Origin: Neoarius graeffei
Taxonomy: Eukaryota; Chordata; Actinopteri; Siluriformes; Ariidae
DNA length: 64,000 nucleotides
Direction of reading: 5' to 3'
Assembly: GCF_027579695.1 (NCBI RefSeq)
Contig: NC_083576.1
Coordinates: 40,249,260-40,313,259 of the forward strand
Under the pieces are notes generated by a model that worked only from the letters and a program-made list of their open reading frames with translations, searched no databases and had not been told where the DNA came from. This document shows positions 22,194 to 33,004 of this stretch, one piece after another; position 1 is the stretch's first letter, and the number at the start of each line of letters is the position of its first letter. The translations under genes were made by a program, and so were the position numbers.

Positions 22194-22630
22194 CTAGACC
22201 CATTGAAAAAAAGGAAGATGGATAAACAAAGAAAAAAAATGAGGTCAAAATCATAGGGAAATTGTAATATCTGTGCACTATATGAATTACATTGTTAAGG
22301 TCTACTTAAAATTGAAGTAGATACTTTTTTTTTAATAGTATATGCCATTTTAAACATTTAGGCAAAAGCTGTGTGAATGAAGTCCAAACTGGATTTACAA
22401 CCCCGTTTCCTGTTTACACATTTTATGCTGTGTAAAATGTAAATAAATACAGAATGCTATGATTTGCAAATCACGGAAACCTTAAATTTCATTGAAAATA
22501 ATACAAAGGCAATATAAATTGTAACCTCGCTATAATGAACTCTGTTACTATAAATTTTCGCATTAACAAGCTAAGTTCATGTCCCCTGCCTTTGGTGATA
22601 ATGAGTCAGAGTCTTAAAAAAAAATCACTT

Positions 22631-23045
22631 TGTCAGAATGCAGGCACTTGTGGATGTATGTGCATGGGAGAGCGGGGATGCAAACAGGAAATGTAGCCAG
22701 ATCGTAAAGTGAACTCATAGTCAGGAAACAGGCAAGGGTCAATCAGCAGACAGTGTAGTAGAGAGCAGGCAGAAGAACAACACGGGGAAACGTAGCAAAG
22801 GTTCGATAACAAAAGGCATGCAGACAAGAAAGGCTTGGTATGACTGGTAGAAACACAGAACGATACTTCACACTGACTGTGTGTGAGGGAGAGGCTTAAG
22901 TAGGGTAGTCAATTAACAGAGTTAATGAGAGTCAGCTGAATCTAATAGGAGGGAGACTGGGCATTGTGAACTTTGAGCGTTGTAATCCTTGGAAGCCATA
23001 TTTGTAGTTTGTTCAGTGCTTTGGCTCACAACGCCATTACTGACA
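22631..23045 (-). repeat. 3' LTR of the gypsy element
   Basis: On the plus strand it reads TGTCAGAATGCAGGCAC to ACGCCATTACTGACA. These 415 bp are closely similar to the other LTR apart from small indels and substitutions. Confidence 0.93.
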
Positions 23046-23217
23046 GATGTATCTGCCATGTGATGGATTGAATGAAGGATTCTGGTGTTAGGACAGGATG
23101 TGGTTCAGGATTGTGAGGTTCTGGACTGAAGGTTCTGGACAGAGCATCAGCCTTAGTGTTCTTTGTCCTGGGACAGAAGGAGATTGTGAAGTTAAACCTT
23201 GTGAAGAACAGTGCCCA

Positions 23218-25825
23218 TCAGGCCTGACGTGGGTTCGATCTCTTTGCCTTTTTGAAATACTCTAAGTTCTTGTGGTCAGTTAGTATTATGAAAGGATGTG
23301 AGGCTCCTTCTAACCAATGCCTCCATTCTTCAAGGGCGAGTTTAATAGCTAAAAGTTCCGGATTCCCGACATCATAGTTCCTCTCAGCAGATGATAGTTT
23401 CTTGGAAAAGAAAGCCACTGGGTGAAGCTTTGGTTTATCACCAAAACACTGTGATAACACCCCACCCACTCCTGTCTCAGAGGCATCTACCTCAACTGTG
23501 AAGGGCTTAGTTGGGTCGGGATGCTGCAGGATGGGGGCTGAGGTGAATGCAGCCTTGATTTGGTTGAACGCTTCTTCAGCTGCTGGGTTCCAGAGGAGAC
23601 GTTTGGGACCTTTCTTTAGCAGGACAGTCAGGGGCGATGCTATGGTGCTGAAGTCCCTGATGAAGCACCGGTAGAAATTAGCGAACCCAAGAAAATGTTG
23701 CAGTTCCTTCACTGAAGTGGGTATGGCCATGACATGATGGCAGATACCTTCGAGGAGTCCATGCTGACTCTATCTCCCTTAATGATGTGCCCCAAGAACG
23801 AAATCAGACATACGTGAAATTCGCATCTTTCAGCCTTTACATAGAGGTGGTTGCTGAGCAGATGTTTAAGTACTGACCTGACGTGTTCCTAGTGACTAGC
23901 TTCATCAGAGGAGAAAATCAGGATGTCATTGATGTACGCGATGACAAACCTCCCCAGCATATCCTGGGGTATTATCACAGTGATGCTGGGCACTGAAGAC
24001 AGGCCATATGGCATGACCCAGTATTCAAAATGGCCGGCGGTAGTGCTAAACACAGTTTTCAATTCATCACCCTCCCTTATTCTGATGAGGTTATAAGCAC
24101 TACGTACATCAAGTTTAGAGAATACTTTGGCAGACCTGAGTTGTTCCAGAGCTGAGGGAACTAGTGGAAGGGGGTAAGGGTATTTCACTGATACCTGGTT
24201 AAGACCTCTATAGTCAATACAAGGCCAAAGGACCCCCCTTCTTCTCCACAAAGAAGAACCTGGCCAAGGCAGGTGACTTGGATGGATGAATATAACCTTG
24301 TTTGAGCACTTCTTGAATATATTCCTCCATAGCAGCCTGTTCCTTTTGGGAGATCGGGTAGATTTGGCTGAGTGGAGGTGATGTACCAGGGAGAAGGTCT
24401 ATGGCGCAATCATACGGATGCTGTAGAGGTAGGCCACAAGCTTTACCCTTGCTAAATACCTCCTTCAGATCGGAGTAGCACTCTGGCACACCTGGTTGAG
24501 GATTCTCAACAGAAGTCGAAGAGATGCATAGCTGTGAACATGACAAACAGTTTTGAAAACAGGTGGGGAACAATTGGAGGATCTCCTTGTTCTGCCAAGA
24601 TATCAATGGATCATGGCGTTGTAGCCATGGGTAACCCAGGATGATGTCGTGGTTAGCAGTGGTGGTTACGGAAAGTGAAATGAGTTCCAAATGAAGAGCT
24701 CCTACTTGGATGTGAACCAGAGTAGTTCTGGTGGTGATGAGGCCTTCTCCTATTGGTCCTCCACTGAGTGGACTCTGAAGTGGTGTTGTGGACAGGTTGA
24801 ACTCCCGGATGATGGAACTGTCAATGAAGTTCCCTTCCGCCCCTGAGTCAACAAATGCAGACAATATGTGGGTCAAAGTTGGCAGTTTCAACGACACAGG
24901 CACTTTGAAAGTTCGAAAACTAAATTTTCTCACTGGACTCACCGCTTCAGAGACAGGTTCAGGAGTAGGGTTACGAACTGGGTGGACAGGACACTGTGGA
25001 AGTTGGTGTGTGGAACTCCCACAATAAAAACATAGTCCTTCACGTCGTCTTCTCTCTCTTTCATAACATCTCAGTCTTGTTTGAGAAACCTCCATAGGTG
25101 TGGAAGTATCAGTAGATTGAACGGGCTTGGTGTCTTCTTTGAGAGAGGATCGGCTGGAGATGAGATGATCGAGTTGGATCGCAAGGTCTATGAGGGAATC
25201 CAAGGTGAGATGTTCATCTCTACAGGCTAGTTCACTTACAATGTTGGGACAAAGACCTTGGCGAAACACTGCTTTCAGCGCGGGCTCATTTCATCCACTG
25301 GCGGTAGCCAGAGTTCAGAATTCTAGTGCATACTCGGCTACTCCTCTTACCTCTTGTGTGATGGCAAGTAAACTTTCGCTGACTTCAATCCCTTCAGGTT
25401 CATGATCGAACACTTGTTTGAACAGCTCAAGAAAATATTCATAAGATGAGGTGTGCTCCTCTCCACTCCTCCATACAGCACTAGCCCACTGTAGCACCTT
25501 CCCAGTGAGAAAAGAGAGGCATTTGGCCTTCTTGTGTTCATCCGAGAGGTTCAGCATGGCAGCAAAGTACATGGAACATTGGAGCAGAAAACCTCTGCAG
25601 GTAAGGGTGTCTCTGGCATATTTCTCTGGCATGGGGAGAAGTTGTGCAGAAGTAGTAGTTGCTTCAGAGCACATTAGGAGGGCCTGCGACATACAGCAGT
25701 GAGCTGTGCTATCCTGGTGTTAAGGTCGGCGAGCATCTGCTGATGTTCTCCTAAAAGGCGTCCCTGAGCATTTAAAGCTGTTTGCTTCGCCTCCTTCGCT
25801 ACATCCATATCGAGGCAAAGTATCC
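23218..25825 (-). pseudogene. gypsy gag-pol, broken
   Basis: The gag starts near 25883 and continues in another frame at 25692-25315 (FLLQCSMYFAAMLNLSDEHK, then a capsid-like helix region). From 25269 the frame holds a CCHC knuckle (CFYCGSSTHQLPQCPVH), a protease with AFVDSGAEGNFID (active site DSG), and the start of pol ([20 protein letters not shown]). The reverse transcriptase at 24251-23889 has [16 protein letters not shown]. Its catalytic box reads [10 protein letters not shown], where YIDD is expected, so a metal-binding Asp is replaced by Asn. RNase H (23730-23218) has [22 protein letters not shown] and [10 protein letters not shown]. Frameshifts fall near 25300, 24220 and 23800. Integrase is missing. 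Confidence 0.9.
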
Positions 25826-26246
25826 TGTCAGAATGCAGGCACTCACGGATGTATGTACTGTACAGGGGAGAGCAGGGATGCAAATAGGAAATGTAGCCAA
25901 ATCAGAAAGCGAACTTGTAGTCAGGAAACAGGCAGGGGTCGATTAATCAGCAGACAGTGTAGTAGAGAGCAGGCAGAAGAACAACACAGGGAAACATAAA
26001 GGTTCGATAACAAAAGGCATGCAGACAAGAAAAGCTTGGTATGCCTGGTAGAAACACAGAATGATACTTCGCACTGACTGTGTGTGAGGGACAGGCTTAA
26101 GTAGCGTAGTCAATTAACAGAGTTAACGAGAGTCAGCTGAATCTAACAGGAGGGAGATGGGGCATTGTGAACTTTGAGCGTTGTAGTCCTTGGAAGCCAT
26201 GTTTGTAGCTTGTTTAGCACTTTGGCTCACAACGCCATTACTGACA
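25826..26246 (-). repeat. 5' LTR of the gypsy element
   Basis: The 421 bp have the same termini (TGTCAG and CTGACA). On the minus strand the LTR is followed by GGATACTTTGCC, the presumed primer-binding region. The second gypsy copy has GGATACTTCACC at the same place. Confidence 0.92.
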
Positions 26247-27060
26247 CACTGAGCCATGCATTCCTCTTCCCATCATAGACAAACAATAAGTAATCAAGTC
26301 CGCAGTCAAGTTTGTAATTCATATTAATGCAATAAAACTTATTTTTTGAAAAACGTATGCTAATTTTAAATTTAGTCCCAGCAACACATTTCAAAATGGT
26401 TGGGACAACCAGGGGCAACAAATGACTGGAAGAGTTGTGTAATGTTTAAAAAAAAAAAAAATTAGGTTAATTGGCAAAAAGTCAGTAACATGATTGGGTA
26501 AAGAAGAGCATTCCAGAGAGGCTGAATCTCTCAGAAGTAAAGATGGGGCAGGGTTCACTACTCTGTGAAAGACTACTCTGGCAAATAGTGCAAGAATTTA
26601 AGAATAACATTCCTCAATGTAAAATGCAAAAAATTGGGGGATCGAAATTTGAAATTCTTTAAGGAAATCATGGACACTGCATCCACCGGGCTAAAGAGGA
26701 GTGAGACCATCCAGCTTGTTATCAGCGCACAGCTCAAAAGCCAGCTTTTGTGATGGTATGGAGGTACATTAGTGCACATGGCATGGGTAGCTTGGTCATC
26801 TGGGAAGGCACCATTAATGCTGAATGACACATAGAGGTTTTGGAGCAACACGCTGCCATCCTGACATCTTTTTCAGGGAAGCCCTTGCTTATTTCAGCAA
26901 GGCAATGCCAAACCACATTCTGCACATATTAGAACTGCACTCCATAAACTGGCCTGCCTGCAGTCCAGACCTGTCTCCTATTTAAAATATTTGGTGCGTT
27001 ATGAAACGCAATATATGACAAAGGAAACCCAAAACTGTTGAGCAAATGAAATTGTAGTAT

Positions 27061-28002
27061 ATTTAGATCCCTAGTGAGCAAGCCAAAAGCCTCAGTGTTA
27101 ATGAAAAACTCCCTGAGATGACATGAGGAAGAAACCTTGAGGGGAACCAGACCCAAAAGGGAACACTTCCTTTTCTGGGTGACACTGGATAGTGCAATGA
27201 TGATGCATTACTTTTGTACAACTGTATACTACAAAGTCAAACAGTAGTGAGTGTTTTTAAAGAATCCTCTTTATGAGGATCAGAGTCGTCCTCACAGATA
27301 ATACCACGCGTGGAGAGAAAGCGTGATTTCAATAGAGACCGCTTCATTTCAGAGTGTTCTATTATAGAGTTCTATTATAGCAGCTCCTAAAGTCAGCCTG
27401 GAACATCTGGCTTTTGTTTTACAGAATCATAGTGCATTATATCGTTTCTGATTCATATTACGCTTATTATCACCTAGCTCATCTCTGTGTATTTTCTAAT
27501 CAGCCTTCCCAAACCAGCTATAGCTTCTTTTCCTTTCCTCAATGTTTCAGAATTTACTTTGACAGCCATCTTACTTTAACCTCAAAAGCCTGTCTCTATA
27601 TCTCTCTCTCTAATACCCTAATATTAACTTTTATCTGTGTCATCCCTGATCTTGCCCTTACACAGCTGCAATGGAGTTTTCTGTCTTTCATTGTCCTGGT
27701 TTTCACTGCTTTTTTAAAATCTGGTACAAATGAACCCTTAAACTGTCCTTACTTTGTTCCAGCTGCCTGTCTTCTTACCTTTGGAAATTTTATACCTTCA
27801 ATCTTCACAATTATACCTTCAATGTTTACAATGCCGATTTCAACAAATATTCTTCTCTCTCAAACACTGTAAATCACATTCTTTTGCTTCTGTCTGGAGA
27901 TATTTTCTCACTCTCTCCCCCTCTCTCTCTCAAAGCCTTCACTTTAATGTAAGCAAAATCAGTAATCAGATTTTCATTCCTCTCAAATGTATGTTTCCCC
28001 AC
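27061..28002 (-). other. drp2 intron sequence, no gene
   Basis: The intron is AT-rich. Open frames near 27414-28008 have pyrimidine-biased composition and no domain signature, so I do not call them genes. Confidence 0.5.
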
Positions 28003-28249
28003 CTGTAGCAGTAGCTCTCGGAGTCTATGGAGCTGTGACTCTAATTGCTTGTTGTGATCCTCTAGTATCTGCATGCGTGTCTCCAGGCGACTCTTGTGTT
28101 GCCTGAGTACTCGAGCCTCAGCCAGGAGCTCCTCATCCTGCTGTCCAATTGGCAAGCCCAAGCCTGAAATACCCTCCACAAGCTGCGGTGTTGCTGCTGC
28201 AGCCTCCTCATGCTTCCATTTCAGCCGCCGGTACTCACCCTGCAGCATC
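28003..28249 (-). CDS. drp2: Dystrophin-related protein 2, coiled-coil exon
   Basis: The minus-strand acceptor is TATGTACAG and the donor CAG|GTGGGG. One base completes an Arg codon, then 82 codons follow. They start [20 protein letters not shown] and include [20 protein letters not shown] then [20 protein letters not shown]. This is the dystrophin-family C-terminal coiled coil, which binds dystrobrevin. [10 protein letters not shown] and the EEAA stretch favour DRP2 over dystrophin or utrophin. DRP2 acts in a plasma-membrane dystroglycan-periaxin complex of myelinating Schwann cells (established for mammals). The phase fits exon 44312-44455. Confidence 0.95.
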
Positions 28250-29147
28250 CTGTACATACATATCCATCACTAATCAGACCAACTTTATTTTATCATTAGA
28301 AGTAGTAACAGTTGAAAGAGTGCTTATATGCAGATTGTGAATTAAATGGAAAATGAAAACTTCTTTTATTCCTTCTTGCAAATCTTTTTATTGCAATACT
28401 GTAATTCCTTCACTCAATATCAGGAATTTTATTGCACTTGAACTGTATCACAGCACTGGTGGACTGGTAGACACACAGTAAGGTGAAATATGAAAGGAAA
28501 GGCATGTGCTGAACTGACATGCTGCTTTTTTTTTTCAAATATACTATATAATTTTTCTCATGTTAAATTGAGCTTGGTTTGTTGCTTGTAAGAAAATTAG
28601 TGTGCTTATCAGCTTTTGGTGTAATTATATATACACACTCACTAAAATGTATCCTGTCAAACTACAAATTGGTGTGTTTAACCCACTAGTGCAGCTTAAC
28701 TCAACATTTGTGAGAACAAGACCAAAACAACAAGTCCTGAGGCACTTTCACGCCACCCTTGATTGGTGCAGACCCACCAAAACTGTTCTTTGGTTCAGTT
28801 TGATTGTGAATACAATGTGAATACTCTACCTGTATTGCATCAAACAACATTCACACCAAACATCATATTTTTTACTCTAATAATATTTGAACACTGTGGG
28901 TAGTGAACAATGCCTTCTGCCTAATTTGTGCCATTTGCAACAGCATGATCACAGAGAGAATGATGTGCATGAGATGTTTTGCAATGTCAGTAAAATTTAC
29001 CACGACTCAATGTTAATACCAAAAAATAAAAACCACATTACCCTGCAGCACTGTTTTCATTTCTAAACCACATGTAAATCCATGCATATGCTTTTTGTTT
29101 TCCTTTAAATTGTTTAAATACAATAAATAGTAATGGATGTAAAATAG
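28250..29147 (-). other. drp2 intron sequence
   Basis: This is the start of the roughly 16-kb intron between the exons at 28003-28249 and 44312-44455. It is AT-rich with no recognised element. Confidence 0.5.
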
Positions 29148-29376
29148 GAGGCAGCACAGTGGTGTAGTGGTTAGCACTGTCGCCTCACAGCAAGAAGGTC
29201 CTGGGTTCGAGCCCAGTGGCCGACAAGGGCCTTTCTGTGTGGAGTTTGCATGTTCTCCCCGTGTCTGCATGGGTTTCCTCTGGGTGCTCCAGTTCCCCCC
29301 ACAGTCCAAAGACATGCAGATTAGGCTAACTGGTGGCTCTAAATTGACTGAGTGTGAATGGTTGTTTGTCTCTATG
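29148..29376 (+). repeat. SINE, 3' truncated
   Basis: The head GGTGTAGTGGTTAGCACTGT and body to GTGAATGGTTGT match the full SINE. The last 150 bp and the tail are absent, and unrelated sequence starts after 29376. Confidence 0.85.
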
Positions 29377-29422
29377 TGCTAGCGGAGCCCCATAGGCATA
29401 GAGTGTAAATACATAAAGAAAC

Positions 29423-29580
29423 CCATTGAGTTGTTTTCTGATGGTTTTGGTCCTGTGCGTGCATGCCTGCCACCACAGGAAACCCAACAGCTGAATAGTG
29501 AGTAACCCCATCAGGTTGTTTTCTGATGGTTTCGGTCCTGTGCATGCGTGCCTGCCACCACAGGAAACCCAACAACTAGT
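29423..29580. repeat. Tandem duplication, 84-bp period, two copies
   Basis: The stretch GTTGTTTTCTGATGGTTT ... CCTGCCACCACAGGAAACCC occurs twice, 84 bp apart (starting at 29430 and 29514), with few differences. Its function is unknown. Confidence 0.9.
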
Positions 29581-29819
29581 GAAGTGAGTAGTGAAGTAGA
29601 GTAGTAATCGGGACAGTATAGTAGTGAGTAACTTGTCGCTGCTGTCACCCGACGTTTTGTACAGCATAAGGAAACGGTATAGTAACTATAACAGTAAAGA
29701 AATAAAACAAAAGAGGCTGGCTATGATATAAGAAAATTCTACAACCCAGAAACAGATGGGAGCTCCACTTTTAGGCAGTGCCTAAATCTATAATATTAGC
29801 CCTGCAATGATCTGGCGTC

Positions 29820-30002
29820 CATCATCTTTAGCCACTTATCCTGTACAGGGTCACAGGCAAGCTGGAGCCTATCCCCAATTGAATGTTGAATGCAACTTGT
29901 CCAGGGTGGGGTACACTCTGGACAAGTCGCATTCAACATTCAATTGGGGATAGGCTCCAGCTTGCCTGTGACCCTGTACAGGATAAGTGGCTAAAGATGA
30001 TG
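29820..30002. repeat. Long hairpin: two 85-bp inverted arms, 13-bp loop
   Basis: Arms 29820-29904 and 29918-30002 are reverse complements with one mismatch that I can find. The loop is GGTGGGGTACACT. The arm text (GGCAAGCTGGAGCCTATCCC, ACTTGTCCAG) derives from the SINE 3' tail, so two tail fragments now face each other. Such a near-perfect palindrome could form a cruciform or, if transcribed, an RNA hairpin. Confidence 0.95.
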
Positions 30003-30689
30003 GATGGATGGATGTAAAATAGCTCTAAAAGAGTGCATGGAGAAACATCAGAAACTATTACTGCCAAATTTTGGCATATTATAAGTGGCTCTAAAGTAAC
30101 TCTACAAGTGTGCATAGATATCTGTATATTAATAAATAATCTGTATTAATAAATAACATCTGATATATTTATATTATGAAATGCTAACTTTATTGGTTTT
30201 AAATCAAGATATTGTGTTGGCTGAAAACACCCTTACATTTTACACTTTCATTTCCTGATGAACTCTGTGATTCTGTATAGCTGTGCTGTTTAATGAAGCA
30301 TCGCAAGTGGGTACAAATAAATTTTCTTTTGAATTAGCGAATGAGAAACTAGTGTTTCATGGTGAGTTTTTTTCTTCCTTTTTCATAGCATTGTACATGA
30401 CTGTTCTTGCTAAGCTGGATATCCTTGCGGCTTTAATTAAATTATCCTTTCTTTCAACATTCAATTTTCTTTTGCTGACAATTTTGTATTCATCATAGTT
30501 CCTGGCTCCAAGGTGTAAATGCTGAGGGGAATACATATGACTCTGTCTCCTCCAAGTGTACAGTTACCTGTGTAATTCATTGGTTCTTGGTCCCTTTGAG
30601 GGATTCATTCTCACCCTCGAATTTGGAGAAAAAGTTGCTCCCCCTTCACTGTTGCACATTTTATTATTTGCTCACCCCCCAACCCCAAA

Positions 30690-30770
30690 ATCCATTTTAA
30701 TTCCAGCTTTTAATGTGGCAAAACAGGACATACACCAAGGGGATGGATACTTTTGCAAGACACTGTATTA
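30690..30770 (+). mobile_element. Right-end fragment of the 12.8-kb Tc1 family
   Basis: The words AATCCATTTTAATTCCAGCT, AAACAGGACA and ACTTTTGCAAGACACTGTA match the right terminal repeat of the elements ending at 14409 and 48295. Confidence 0.75.
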
Positions 30771-31139
30771 CTATATTTGATTCAGTGTAAATTCTGTTAA
30801 TGCTACTTTGTACTGCTGTTTCATCTGCTTACTGTATACTTCTGTATATAGATGACTGCTTCGACACTGCACATTGCACACAACTACAGTTTATTTTACT
30901 ACATATTGCAGTTTTGTTCACATAATGTGACTGAACCTATTCCAGTGTCTACAGTTGGGATCTGCACTTTACCTACATTGCAACCCCACTATAATGAACT
31001 CCTTGGGGACGTCCAAATAATTCATTATACCGATGTAGGTGTAATTAATGATTAAGGATATGTAGATTGGTATCAAATGATCACTCTTTAATAATTACAT
31101 GAAATCAGTCTCATTAAATTTGAAGGTTAATAGTTAAAA
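30771..31139. other. drp2 intron sequence with a fragment of a small dispersed repeat
   Basis: The text near 30975-31040 (ACCCCACTATAATGAACTCC) resembles 22522-22560. Nothing else is recognised. Confidence 0.4.
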
Positions 31140-31140
31140 T

Positions 31141-31375
31141 GAATCAATCCTATTGAATCGTTTAATTTGACTCATTTGAATTGAATCATACCATAGAATC
31201 AGTCTCATTTGAATCGTTTGAAATGAATCATTCAATGAATCGAGTCAGTGAATCAAATCAGGGAATCAATTAGTGAATCGTTCAATGAATCTTTTAGTGA
31301 ATCATTTAGTGAATCAAGTGAATCATTTAGTGAATCAATTGAAGAATCAATTCAATAATCATTTAAAATGTGATA
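31141..31375. repeat. Degenerate GAATC-based minisatellite
   Basis: There are many variants of an approximately 10-bp unit, GTGAATCATTTA/GTGAATCAATT, beginning as TTGAATCGTTT. The repeats are imperfect and in one orientation. Confidence 0.8.
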
Positions 31376-31599
31376 ATTCAAAGTTTATCACTTACCAAAC
31401 TGCATCTAATTAATTATTCATACACCTTAGGAATTCTTTGACGATGTGGGCGACTTCAAGTATTTAGAACAACAGACAATGACACAATTTCAATCATAAT
31501 GGAGTTTATTATTAAAAAGATAATAAAAATTCTAATAAAAAGAAAAGGAAAAATTTGAACAATCTAATAGCAGCAGAATTGAAATCTTCTGTAAACAGA

Positions 31600-31647
<48 letters not shown>

Positions 31648-32369
31648 AAAGAGAGAGAGAGAGACACCTTGGCTCTCTCTCGAAGTTGGAATGTGTTCGT
31701 ACCAGGACATGCTATCTGCAATCTTGGAGGAGGGGAATCCTCAAAGTTTAGTGAGCACGTGTGTGTATAAGCAGTTTTAGCTTGTGAGCTAACTGAACAA
31801 AAGAATTTCTAACTAGCCATGTGCTTCCAGGCCTAGTGTGTAAAAGCTGAAGGCTTTAATTAAAATTAAACATTCAAACAGTCATCTGTAGTTTATATGG
31901 CTTTAAATGTAAACAGGAGAATTGCTATCAAGGTTGAATTAAACTTAGGACTTATGATATTTAATTCAAAGATGAGATACAGGACCTCTTGGAACAAAAC
32001 TTAGTGTGTGGAGGCAGGGCCCACATCTGCTCCTTGGAGAACAAAGGAGCTGGCTCTGCTTTGCTATCTAAAAACACGTGTGAGGCCCAGTGGAAGGAAA
32101 ACTTTTCCAGCCAGCCAACTCTCTTAACTTCCTAGTATTACCCGAGTTACTGAAATCTTAATGAGATCAGGATATGAGTGAGTAATGAATTTAGGATGTT
32201 AAAAGGAGAGAGAGAGAGAGAGAGAGAGCATGCAACTTATGGATTAACCAATTTTTAAATCAACAAACAAATGATAGAGAACCAAGATTGTGTATACACT
32301 TCATTTAACGTCATACAACTTCACATTAAGTGAATAATTCCTAAGACTTAAACTTTCGCCCAGTGCCTT
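31376..32369. other. drp2 intron with (GT)n/(GA)n runs, otherwise unassigned
   Basis: A GT run (31603-31638) passes into GA repeats, and a second GA run lies at 32205-32229. No gene or transposon is recognised. Confidence 0.5.
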
Positions 32370-32900
32370 TTCTTACTGCAAAAAGTCTCGCCTTTGTAGG
32401 AAGCACCGTCTCACTGGAGTAGTAGATCTTGGAGAGGAAGTTTGCGCTTCGGTGAGGAAGAGAGAGATTGCTGTGAAGATCTTCGTGGATGATGACGAAA
32501 GTCTTTTCAGCAGTGCCGGATTTAAAAGAAAGAAAAGAGAAGAGCTCTTTAGAAAACTGCCTTTGCTCGCAGCCGCGTACGCATTAAAAGACAAGTAATA
32601 CTTGCAAAAACCGGTTAATAACTCGCTTGAGTTGATGATCGCGTGTTTCCGATATCTACTTTGATCAGGAGCAGATTAAAGAAGGAAACGCGCAGTTCAG
32701 ACGTCTGATGGCGAGTTCTCTTTTTAGGTCAGTCTCGGTTAGAGTCCGACGTGAAAGAGCCAAGATGGCTGTGTTCCAAGTCCTTTTGTTGAAACCTGAG
32801 GAATGTGTACGCGATCCCGCCCAGGCGTGACGTAGTCAACGCGGAAGTTGCCTGGGAGTTGTAGTTCTGACACAAGATGGCGGCATGATGCCTACACCGA
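32370..32900. promoter_or_regulatory. CpG-bearing promoter-like block
   Basis: In contrast to its AT-rich surroundings, this block has many CpGs (CGCGTACGC, CGCGTGTTTCCG, ACGCGGAAGTTG). It carries a perfect YY1-type motif AAGATGGCGGC (32874-32884). Reversed, it carries ACTACAACTCCCA (32853-32865), close to the ZNF143/SBS consensus, plus a CRE-like TGACGTAG and a GGCGGG box. These are typical core elements of housekeeping bidirectional promoters or of some LTRs. No first exon could be assigned on either side. Confidence 0.4.
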
Positions 32901-33004
32901 AAAGGTTGAAATGCTGAAATGGACGCACTTGTCACACCAGACACTCACTCTTAAGTAAAAGAAGTCTGATTGTGTTGAATTTATGTTTATGCTTAATTTA
33001 ATTA

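Larger units (their letters stand above)
22631..26246 (-). mobile_element. Ty3/gypsy LTR retrotransposon, integrase deleted
   Basis: Two direct LTRs (22631-23045 and 25826-26246) bound the element. Its flanks are CACTT on the left and CACTG on the right, a near-perfect target duplication. On the minus strand the order is LTR, gag, CCHC finger, protease, reverse transcriptase, RNase H, LTR. Only about 170 bp separate RNase H from the 3' LTR, so integrase is absent. Intact relatives are usually well over 5 kb; this one is 3.6 kb. It sits within an older Tc1 in a drp2 intron. Confidence 0.92.
22398..27060 (+). mobile_element. Tc1-like transposon split by a gypsy element
   Basis: The left part (22398-22515) starts CAACCCCGTTTCC after a TA and continues AATACAGAATGCTATGATTT. 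The right part (about 26330-27060) resumes with the same family text: AGTAACATGATTGGGTAAAG, CAGAAGTAAAGATGGGGCAG, GTTATCAGCGCACAGCTCAA and GCCTGCCTGCAGTCCAGACC. The transposase is heavily broken and the 3' end is missing. The piece between 22516 and the LTR (AACCTCGCTATAATGAACTC) is a different small repeat, also seen near 30975. Confidence 0.8.

Noticed and set aside
27414-27872. 152-codon plus-strand frame
   Set aside because: It reads as pyrimidine-rich intron translated into Phe/Leu/Ser/Thr; no start context or domain, and it lies in a drp2 intron.
31141-31375. CRISPR-like array
   Set aside because: Units are short, degenerate and without unique spacers, and the genome is a vertebrate.
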